Made by a program: the position numbers and the translations under genes
Notes under the pieces: generated by a model
Told to the model about the DNA's origin: nothing
Database searches by the model: none
Seen by the model: only the letters and a program-made list of their open reading frames with translations
In this document: positions 6,962 through 11,533 of the stretch, in pieces
Numbering within the stretch: the first letter of the stretch is position 1
Layout: the number at the start of each line of letters is the position of its first letter
Assembly (NCBI GenBank): GCA_021789565.1
Contig: JAJYJL010000124.1
Location: 1-11,533 of the forward strand
Direction: 5' to 3'
Source: Acidobacteriota bacterium
GTDB taxonomy: Bacteria > Acidobacteriota > Terriglobia > UBA7540
DNA: 11,533 nucleotides

Positions 6962-7768
6962 CGCCCCGCCGACCTCCACTTCCACTTCTGCTCCCCGGTT
7001 CACCTTCAATGCCTTCGCGGCCGAGCCGCGATTGGTGCAAATCTCAATAAAACCTGAGCTGCCGACCACGGCAAAAAGCTCGGAGGGTTCGCCCGCCGCA
7101 AAAGATTGGCAGAGCCGGGTGATTTCATGCCCGTTGATCCTGATGCGGAAGGGCGGCGGGTCCTGGCCGAAGACCTGCGGCACATCGCCGGGAGCAATGT
7201 TCGTAACCACATTTCCGAATTTATCCACCTTGATGGCGACGCCTTTGATCAGGGCGTCATTCTCCCGGGTGGGACGGACCGAGGTGAACCTGGCGTAATC
7301 GGTGACGATGCTGCCGAATTTTTCAGCCTCCATTCCCCGGCTGAGCCAGCCTGCGACCGGCGCAAAAATGTCCCGGCCATGGAAAGTGTTGCTGACCGGC
7401 TTGCGGAAAAAATGCTCGGCGGTCACGTGGCGGACTTCAACTCTCTCCTCGCGCTCATACACCATGGAGAGCACTCCGTTGTCCGGGGCCACGAACCTGT
7501 AGTCCTTGGACTGCACAATAATGGGCCGCCGCTCGGACCCCACGCCCGGATCAACCACGACCAGGTGGATGGTGCCGGGCGGAAAAGCATCGTAGCTCTG
7601 CGAAAGGCTGTAGGCGCCATCAAAGATGTCGTAGGAATTCACCCGGTGGTTGATGTCCACAACGGTGGCGTCAGGGTTGATGCTGAGAATCACCCCTTTC
7701 ATGACCCCCACAAAGTGGTCGTCCTCGCCAAAATCCGTGGTGATTGAAATGATCGGTTTTGCAGCCAA
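6944..7768 (-). CDS. SAM hydroxide adenosyltransferase (SAM hydrolase, formerly DUF62)
   Basis: 274 aa, full length for the family. Members use water or hydroxide to split S-adenosylmethionine into adenosine and methionine, and are relatives of fluorinase and chlorinase. Seen: TDFGEDDHFVGVMKG (11-25), VVDPGVGSERRP (71-82), APDNG (94-98), SNTFHGRDIFAP (126-137) and the C-terminal domain motif KVDKFGNVVTN (180-190). Asp73, Arg80 and His130 match the Asp-Arg-His set described for the archaeal enzyme PH0463 (D68, R75, H127). No halogenase-type loop insertion is evident, so hydrolysis is the likely activity. The start is a TTG at 7768 with GAGG five nt upstream; the first in-frame ATG (M23) would remove the TDFG motif. 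The gene is monocistronic by appearance, with a TTGACA box about 70 nt upstream. The physiological role is unclear. Confidence 0.93.
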   Translation of the reverse strand: MAAKPIISITTDFGEDDHFVGVMKGVILSINPDATVVDINHRVNSYDIFDGAYSLSQSYDAFPPGTIHLVVVDPGVGSERRPIIVQSKDYRFVAPDNGVLSMVYEREERVEVRHVTAEHFFRKPVSNTFHGRDIFAPVAGWLSRGMEAEKFGSIVTDYARFTSVRPTRENDALIKGVAIKVDKFGNVVTNIAPGDVPQVFGQDPPPFRIRINGHEITRLCQSFAAGEPSELFAVVGSSGFIEICTNRGSAAKALKVNRGAEVEVEVGGAPAESA

Positions 7769-7813
7769 TGGGTCCTCGCGCGCTAAGGATGTGGAGCCAG
7801 CGGACTATAATGC

Positions 7814-7842
7814 AACGTAGCGAAAAGACATCGGGCTGTCAA
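7814..7842 (-). promoter_or_regulatory. Candidate sigma-70-type promoter of the SAM hydroxide adenosyltransferase gene
   Basis: Minus strand: a perfect TTGACA (7842-7837), a 17-nt spacer, then TACGTT (7819-7814), which matches TATAAT only at T1, A2 and T6. A better-looking TATAGT (7809-7804) lies 27 nt from TTGACA, too far for the same -35. Either would give a leader of roughly 30-40 nt to the TTG start. Confidence 0.4.
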
Positions 7843-7854
7843 GCATCGAGCCCG
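7832..7854. terminator. Inverted repeat enclosing a TTGACA box; terminator of the aldo/keto reductase gene or operator
   Basis: CGGGCT (7832-7837) pairs with AGCCCG (7849-7854) around an 11-nt loop. On the minus strand the stem is followed by ATGTCTTTTC, a weak U-rich tail, which would suit termination of the aldo/keto reductase transcript. The loop and one arm contain the TTGACA box of the next gene, so it could equally be a repressor site. The remaining part of the 191-bp gap (7769-7959) is AT-rich at 7866-7890 and otherwise featureless. Confidence 0.35.
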
Positions 7855-7959
7855 GATCCGAAGAAAGGTCTTATTTAATTTTTCCATTCATTTGCAGACG
7901 CCCCGCGGCGCAGCCGGGTGGAGAGGTTTCTGTTTGCTGGACAGGCCTGGCTCAAGCCG

Positions 7960-9066
7960 TCATTTCTGGAAGATCATGCGATATTCGGCGAGCGGAAGCG
8001 GCGGCCGGGATGCTGTGCCCATATTCTCCTCCAGGTGCTTGCGGCTGCTCATTCCCACCAGGGCGCAGGTGATGCCCGGAGTGGAGCGGACAAACTGAAT
8101 AGCCCGCTGGGCGTCGGTGGCGAGGCCCGGGACCCGTTGCCCGAAGCCGGCCGGCAATCCTTTGGCCAGGTGGCTTTGTAAGAGGCTGGCGCTCGAAAAC
8201 ACCATCAGGCCGTGTTCCCGTGCCACGTGGAGCAGCGGTACGGAGCGTCCGTTGCTGGCTTGGGTGCTGGCGGCCAGGGCCTCGGGCATGGCAACGTTGA
8301 AGGGAAGCTGCACGGCCCCGAAATGATGCTTCTGCCCGCCCACCTCCCGCGCCAGGCCGAGCATCTCCTCCAGCGAGACGGCCTCCGGCGAATCCGCCTG
8401 AACACGAAAGCCATTCCAGGTGGCGGCGCCGTACATGCGAATGCTGCCGTCGGCAACGGCCTGTTCCAGCACCGCCATAGCCTGCCGCAGGCGGCGCAGG
8501 AACTCATCACGGGAAACTTCACGAAGCTGGGCCTCGGGGTTGTGAAGGTAATAGAGGTCAATCGTGGCCGCGCCGAGGTTGCCGCGGCTGACGTCAATCT
8601 GGCTGGCCAGATAACGGGGCGCGAGGGTGTGGCAGCCGGCGACGATTTCATCCGGTTTCACCAGTCCGCTACGGACCAGCTTTTCCTGGAAATAAGCTGC
8701 CGGATCGTCGGGTTCATCGCCGTCGTAGCCGAGGAAGCCCCCCTTGGTGGCCAGCAGGATTTCATCGCGCTGGACCTTGCCGGACGAAACCAGTTCCGCA
8801 ACGGCCCGGCCGATGGCACGCTCACTGCGCATGTGGCGGTAATTCACGGCAGTGTCGAAAACATTGATGCCTGCCTGCGCCGCCAGCACGACCGTTTCAG
8901 CATAATGGCCATCCACCTTATCGCTGGGCTCGCCCAGGTAAGTGCCGAGCCCGATGGAACTGATCCACAGGCCCTGCGACTGATGGTAATGCCCGGGCAG
9001 ACGCTCAGCATGCCGCTGCTGATAGCGCGCCGTCCCTTCCGGAGTTGCATAACCTTGGATGAGCAT
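7960..9066 (-). CDS. Aldo/keto reductase
   Basis: 368 aa. An NADPH-dependent (beta/alpha)8 oxidoreductase of the AKR superfamily acting on aldehydes or ketones. The catalytic tetrad is visible: Asp71 and Tyr76 in FDTAVNYRHMRSE, Lys108 in LLATKGGF, and His175 in IDLYYLHNPEAQ. The barrel continues through YGAATWNGF and FGAVQLPFNVAMPEALA to GITCALVGMSSRKHLEENM, the cofactor-binding C-terminal region. The N-terminus (about 35 residues, with YQQRHAERLPGHYHQ) is longer than in compact AKRs. The charged insert around 113-124 (GYDGDEPDDPAA) is also notable. ATG 9066 has AAGGA about seven nt upstream and a promoter further up, so the gene is probably transcribed alone. The substrate cannot be inferred. 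Confidence 0.94.
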   Translation of the reverse strand: MLIQGYATPEGTARYQQRHAERLPGHYHQSQGLWISSIGLGTYLGEPSDKVDGHYAETVVLAAQAGINVFDTAVNYRHMRSERAIGRAVAELVSSGKVQRDEILLATKGGFLGYDGDEPDDPAAYFQEKLVRSGLVKPDEIVAGCHTLAPRYLASQIDVSRGNLGAATIDLYYLHNPEAQLREVSRDEFLRRLRQAMAVLEQAVADGSIRMYGAATWNGFRVQADSPEAVSLEEMLGLAREVGGQKHHFGAVQLPFNVAMPEALAASTQASNGRSVPLLHVAREHGLMVFSSASLLQSHLAKGLPAGFGQRVPGLATDAQRAIQFVRSTPGITCALVGMSSRKHLEENMGTASRPPLPLAEYRMIFQK

Positions 9067-9101
9067 GAACGGTCCTTACCTAACGCAAATAACGCGTCTA
9101 C

Positions 9102-9129
9102 ATTATCTTCAATTGTACGGGAAAGCCAA
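9102..9129 (-). promoter_or_regulatory. Candidate promoter of the aldo/keto reductase gene
   Basis: Minus strand: TTGGCT (9129-9124), a 16-nt spacer, then GATAAT (9107-9102). The -10 box matches the consensus at five of six positions and ends 35 nt before ATG 9066. The GC-rich inverted stretch at 9134-9146, directly after the upstream gene's stop, could end the preceding transcript but lacks a U-run. Confidence 0.45.
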
Positions 9130-9146
9130 TCTGCCCGGCCGGCGGG

Positions 9147-9563
9147 TTATTTGGCCCGAAGCAGCAGTACCGGGACGCCGACTCTATGCTGAACCTTTGG
9201 CGCTGTGGTTCCCAGAAAAAGGTCCTTGATGAACCGGTGCCCGTGCGTGCTCATGGCAACCAGATCGCAACCCTCCTGCCGCACCCACTTGACGATTTCC
9301 TCGGCCGGATCACCATAGGCAAGCGAAGCTTCGGTGGGAATCCCTTCCGCCTGAAATTCGGTCCTGACCTCTTCCAGGTAGGCCTTGTCTTCGGCCACCT
9401 CGGGACTTACCGCATCCGGGCCGTACATGCGGGCGGCCCATCCGTCGGCAACGTGCATCAGCACCACACGGCTGCGCATGATTTTGGCCAGTGCTTTGAT
9501 GTGCTCGATGATCGCTCTGTCAGTGGGCGTGGTGTCCAGGGTTACCAGAATCTTGTTGTACAG
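9147..9563 (-). CDS. Universal stress protein (UspA) domain, CTG start or C-terminal domain of an interrupted Nramp-Usp fusion
   Basis: 138 aa if read from CTG 9563. The family core is complete only from here: YNKILVTLDTTPTDRAIIEH is the first strand with its ATP-contacting Asp. VVLMHVADGWAARMYG, GDPAEEIVKWVRQEGCDLVAMS and THGHRFIKDLFLGTT follow. The nucleotide loop reads S-2x-G-9x-G-T; the first Gly of the usual G-2x-G-9x-G-S/T pattern is Ser. The first ATG in frame (9479) would delete about 28 residues including strand 1. No ATG, GTG or TTG exists between the mntH stop (9605-9603) and that strand. CTG 9563 has GGGAGG five nt upstream (9574-9569). The frame is identical to mntH, with 13 sense codons after its TGA. 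Possible roles are an ATP-sensing regulator of the transporter or a general stress protein. Confidence 0.8.
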   Translation of the reverse strand: MYNKILVTLDTTPTDRAIIEHIKALAKIMRSRVVLMHVADGWAARMYGPDAVSPEVAEDKAYLEEVRTEFQAEGIPTEASLAYGDPAEEIVKWVRQEGCDLVAMSTHGHRFIKDLFLGTTAPKVQHRVGVPVLLLRAK

Positions 9564-9605
9564 GGCAGCCTCCCGGCGGGACGAGTTTCTTCCAATGGCG
9601 CATCA
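9561..9605 (-). other. In-frame mntH-usp junction: TGA, 13 sense codons, Shine-Dalgarno-like GGGAGG, CTG
   Basis: The mntH stop TGA is followed in the same frame by 13 sense codons leading straight into the Usp domain. GGGAGG (9574-9569) lies five nt before CTG 9563-9561 and can pair with TCCC just upstream (9579-9576) in a small hairpin. An ATG overlapping the TGA (TGATG) is in another frame and encodes nothing recognisable. The arrangement fits three readings: CTG initiation, stop readthrough, or a mutated or mis-sequenced fusion gene. Confidence 0.7.
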
Positions 9606-11054
9606 GTGGCCAACAATGACCATCCATGCACTCTTCAATGCATCAGGCAAACCGTAAATATCCATGGCGGTAATCAGGGCCGCGCTGCTCCAGCCGGTGA
9701 TCATCAGGAACCAGCCGTTCCGCCACTTGCCCATGCGCTTGCGGGAACTTGTGAAGTGTAACAAAGGAAACATGGCGAAAGGAAGCTGCAAAGCAAGAAC
9801 GACCTGGCTGAGCACCAGCAGGTCGGTGACGCTGCTGTTTCCACGGACCCCGATGATCAGGATCGCGGGCAGAATGGCCAGGGTGCGGGTGATGAGGCGC
9901 CGCAGCCACGGCTGGATCCGCCAGTGCATGAATCCTTCCATCACCACCTGTCCGGCCAGCGTGCCCGTAATGGTGCTGCTCTGGCCGCTGGCCAGCAAGG
10001 CCACGGCGAACAGGGTGCTGGCCAGAGCGGTCCCCAGCAGCGGAGCCAGGGTGAGATAGGCGACACGAATCCAGTCGGTGTCCGGGCTGAAGGTGACCGC
10101 CTGTCCGCCCGGCACCAGCACGCTGGTCTTGCCGTAGAAGACCAGGGCCGCCAGCACCAGGATGGCAGCGTTCAGGAAGAAAGCGATGGCGAGGGCCACC
10201 GAGGCATCGATGGTGTTGAACAGAATGCCGCGGCGAACGGACCGGTCATCCTTCTGCAGTTGGCGGCTCTGCACCAGGGCCGAGTGCAGATAGAGGTTAT
10301 GGGGCATCACCGTGGCCCCGATAATCCCGATGGCGAGCACCAGCATGCCGCTCTGGGCGAGTCCCGGCCGGAAGATCGCGCTGCCCATCTCGATGAAGCT
10401 GGGGCGGGTCTGGGGGAGGACGAAGATCTCAATGAAGTAGCACGCCCCCATGGTGGCCACCAGCAGCAGGATCACCGCCTCGATGGTCCGCATCCCAAAG
10501 CGCTGCAAGCCCAGAAGGAGCAGGACATCGAACCCGGTGATGATCACCGCCCAGAGCAAAGGAATGCTGAAAAGGAGATTCAGCGCCACGGCGCTGCCCA
10601 ACACCTCCGCCAGGTCACAGGCGCCGATAGCGAGTTCACAAAACAGCCAGTTGGGTACCCGTGTCCAGCGCGGATACCAGTCGCGGCAACACTGGGCCAG
10701 GTCCATGCCCGTCACGACGCCCAGCCGCGCCGCAATGACCTGCATGAAGATGGCCATCAGACTGGCCAGGGCAACGACCCAGAGCAACGCGTACTTGAAC
10801 TCCGCCCCGCCGGCCAGGTCGGTACCCCAGTTGCCGGGGTCCATGTAACCGACACTGACCAGGATGGCCGGCCCCACAAAAGCCCACCAGTGCCGCCAGA
10901 ATCCTGCCTCGTGCGGCGGCAATTCGACAGTTCCGTGCAGGCCTTCCAGCGACATGCTGCGGCTGGGCGGCGATAGCGCAGATTTGGTTGTGGCCTGGCC
11001 CGCGCGACCTGGCTGGACTTCAGCAGCTCCAGGTTTATCTTGTGGGTTGTCCAT
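9603..11054 (-). CDS. mntH: Nramp family divalent metal (Mn2+/Fe2+) transporter
   Basis: 483 aa integral membrane protein, expected to import Mn2+ (or Fe2+) with protons. Hydrophobic segments are spread from about residue 57 to 475, consistent with 11 or so helices. The two metal-site helices are clear: GYMDPGNWGTDLAGG (69-83, the DPGN motif of TM1) and ATVMPHNLYLHSALV (247-261, the MPH motif of TM6). The first ~50 residues are a Pro/Ser-rich cytosolic extension absent from compact MntH proteins. ATG 11054 is used although no good ribosome site precedes it. The gene is divergent from a DtxR/MntR-type repressor, with a palindrome over the likely promoter, so manganese repression is expected. 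A Usp domain follows in the same frame after the TGA stop. Confidence 0.95.
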   Translation of the reverse strand: MDNPQDKPGAAEVQPGRAGQATTKSALSPPSRSMSLEGLHGTVELPPHEAGFWRHWWAFVGPAILVSVGYMDPGNWGTDLAGGAEFKYALLWVVALASLMAIFMQVIAARLGVVTGMDLAQCCRDWYPRWTRVPNWLFCELAIGACDLAEVLGSAVALNLLFSIPLLWAVIITGFDVLLLLGLQRFGMRTIEAVILLLVATMGACYFIEIFVLPQTRPSFIEMGSAIFRPGLAQSGMLVLAIGIIGATVMPHNLYLHSALVQSRQLQKDDRSVRRGILFNTIDASVALAIAFFLNAAILVLAALVFYGKTSVLVPGGQAVTFSPDTDWIRVAYLTLAPLLGTALASTLFAVALLASGQSSTITGTLAGQVVMEGFMHWRIQPWLRRLITRTLAILPAILIIGVRGNSSVTDLLVLSQVVLALQLPFAMFPLLHFTSSRKRMGKWRNGWFLMITGWSSAALITAMDIYGLPDALKSAWMVIVGH

Positions 11055-11101
11055 TTCAGGGCTGATTCAAGACGGATGTTTACTACGGATTCTTTGTTGA
11101 A

Positions 11102-11117
11102 ATAAACTATAGTTAAT
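11102..11117. promoter_or_regulatory. AT-rich palindrome between mntH and mntR, candidate MntR operator
   Basis: AACTATAGTT (11105-11114) is a perfect 10-bp palindrome, extended by matching bases at 11103/11116 and 11102/11117 around one mismatch (11104/11115). It is the most AT-rich spot in the 201-bp divergent region and overlaps the candidate mntH -10 box. DtxR-family repressors bind AT-rich palindromes at such positions. The exact sequence bound by this MntR is unknown to me. Confidence 0.5.
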
Positions 11118-11139
11118 AGGATGATGGTGCCTGTGTCAA
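11113..11139 (-). promoter_or_regulatory. Candidate mntH promoter
   Basis: Minus strand: a perfect TTGACA (11139-11134), a 15-nt spacer, then TATTAA (11118-11113), overlapping the palindrome. TATAGT (11112-11107) lies further on but at 21 nt. Spacing is suboptimal, so the -10 assignment is uncertain. The leader to ATG 11054 would be about 50 nt. Confidence 0.4.
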
Positions 11140-11172
11140 GCCGGAAATCTGGAACACCCGCAGGGAAACCGG

Positions 11173-11181
11173 GCTAGAATG
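11173..11181 (+). promoter_or_regulatory. GCTAGAATG motif upstream of mntR, candidate -10 element
   Basis: Third copy of the 9-mer found at pyrK and the CorC-like gene. TAGAAT ends 75 nt before the mntR ATG. No clear -35 hexamer is visible. A TTGACA at 11198-11203 is not followed by a -10 box and is probably fortuitous. Confidence 0.35.
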
Positions 11182-11215
11182 GATGCCTTCCGGTGATTTG
11201 ACAGGGGGCCCGGCG

Positions 11216-11231
11216 GGCGCCTGGAGGCGCC
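11216..11231 (+). other. Strong hairpin in the mntR leader
   Basis: GGCGCC (11216-11221) and GGCGCC (11226-11231) form a 6-bp all-GC stem closed by the tetraloop TGGA, 24 nt before the mntR start codon. No U-run follows, so it is not a terminator. It could tune translation, or be a by-product of local GC richness. Confidence 0.35.
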
Positions 11232-11255
11232 GCAAGTCCGTGACTGACGTTGGCC

Positions 11256-11533
11256 ATGAAGCTGACTATTTCAAAAGAAGACTACCTGAAAGCCATTGCC
11301 GAGGCGGAGGCGGAAGAGGGCGCTGCTATTGCAGCGACCATCGCGCGCTGGCTGGACATTACCCCTCCCGCGGTGGCGCTGGCCTTGCGGCGCCTGAGGC
11401 GGGACAAGCTGGCCCACGTCGACCGCAAGGGCCGCATCACGCTGACGGCCGAGGGCCGGAAGATTTCCGACCGGCTGCGATTTCGCCACCACCTGATTGA
11501 ACGCTTCCTCCACGACATCCTGGGAATGGAGTG
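11256..11533 (+). CDS. mntR: DtxR/MntR family metal-dependent transcriptional repressor (3' end outside window)
   Basis: The first 92 residues are visible, and the frame is still open at the window edge. It begins MKLTISKEDYLKAI, followed by a winged helix-turn-helix (AATIARWLDITPPAVALALRR, then VDRKGRITLTAEGRK as the wing) and the start of the dimer/metal domain, DRLRFRHHLIERFLHDILGM. Compared from memory with Bacillus subtilis MntR, Asp9 aligns with Asp8, the residue linked to manganese selectivity (Met in DtxR), and His78 with ligand His77. The Glu11 ligand position is Lys12, as basic residues occur in DtxR-like proteins. The ribosome site is weak. It is divergent from mntH and probably represses it, and perhaps itself, when Mn2+ is sufficient. 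The C-terminal ligands cannot be checked. Confidence 0.9.
   Translation, partial: MKLTISKEDYLKAIAEAEAEEGAAIAATIARWLDITPPAVALALRRLRRDKLAHVDRKGRITLTAEGRKISDRLRFRHHLIERFLHDILGME

Noticed and set aside
7806..7883. Plus-strand small RNA starting after a TATAAT at 7806-7811 and ending in a T-rich tract
   Set aside because: There is no -35 box at proper spacing, and the hairpin is 15 or more nt from the T-tract. The same bases are better explained as minus-strand promoter and gene end.
8212..9192. 326-codon plus-strand open frame opposite the aldo/keto reductase
   Set aside because: The opposite strand carries the full catalytic tetrad; this frame shows no domain or ribosome site.
9561..9605. TGA at the mntH-usp junction as a selenocysteine codon
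   Set aside because: The only following structure is a very short CCC/GGG hairpin, not a convincing bacterial SECIS element, and neither family is known to carry selenocysteine there.
9924..10976. 350-codon plus-strand open frame opposite mntH
   Set aside because: Its composition is His/Gln/Asp-rich without any motif; it is the antisense shadow of the Nramp gene.
11055..11255. Manganese (yybP-ykoY) riboswitch in the mntH-mntR gap
   Set aside because: I could not find its characteristic conserved loop sequences on either strand; the divergent repressor explains regulation more simply.

Overview
The window is ordinary GC-rich bacterial chromosome with ten genes, two of them cut by the window edges. 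The protein set is a PyrK/PyrD-type class 1B dihydroorotate dehydrogenase, SAM hydroxide adenosyltransferase, a CBS-domain CorC/HlyC family protein, Nramp plus a DtxR/MntR repressor, and a sulfatase. Together with CACAGAG-rich intergenic repeats, this suggests an Acidobacteriota-like soil bacterium. That placement is inference from general resemblance, not a marker-gene result. No rRNA, tRNA, transposase, phage gene or CRISPR array was seen.

Layout. Bases 1-1265 (+) hold the C-terminal part of a sulfatase. A minus-strand block from 5197 to 1283 reads pyrK, pyrD, a zinc-ribbon plus SAM methyltransferase, and a second SAM methyltransferase. The last three are packed with 1-12 nt spacings or a one-base overlap. 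pyrK and pyrD are the two subunits of the NAD-linked dihydroorotate dehydrogenase of pyrimidine synthesis. pyrK is bracketed by two 100-bp copies, in opposite orientation, of one structured non-coding repeat (82 of 100 positions identical, no gaps). One copy lies inside the pyrK-pyrD gap and the other in the divergent region upstream of pyrK. From 5552 (+) a CorC/HlyC-type membrane protein with CBS domains converges on a minus-strand SAM hydroxide adenosyltransferase (TTG start). Next comes an aldo/keto reductase (-) with its own promoter.

The right end is a manganese module. mntH (Nramp transporter, -) and a DtxR/MntR-type repressor (+, cut at the edge) are divergent around a 201-bp intergenic region. 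A palindrome there overlaps the likely mntH promoter. Downstream of mntH is a universal stress protein domain with no ATG, GTG or TTG at its proper N-terminus. It lies in the same reading frame as mntH, separated by one TGA and 13 sense codons. It is either a CTG-initiated gene or the C-terminal domain of an Nramp-Usp fusion interrupted by one stop codon. This is the most unusual coding feature in the window.

A 9-mer, GCTAGAATG, occurs just upstream of three genes (pyrK, the CorC-like gene and mntR) and may be the local -10 promoter element.
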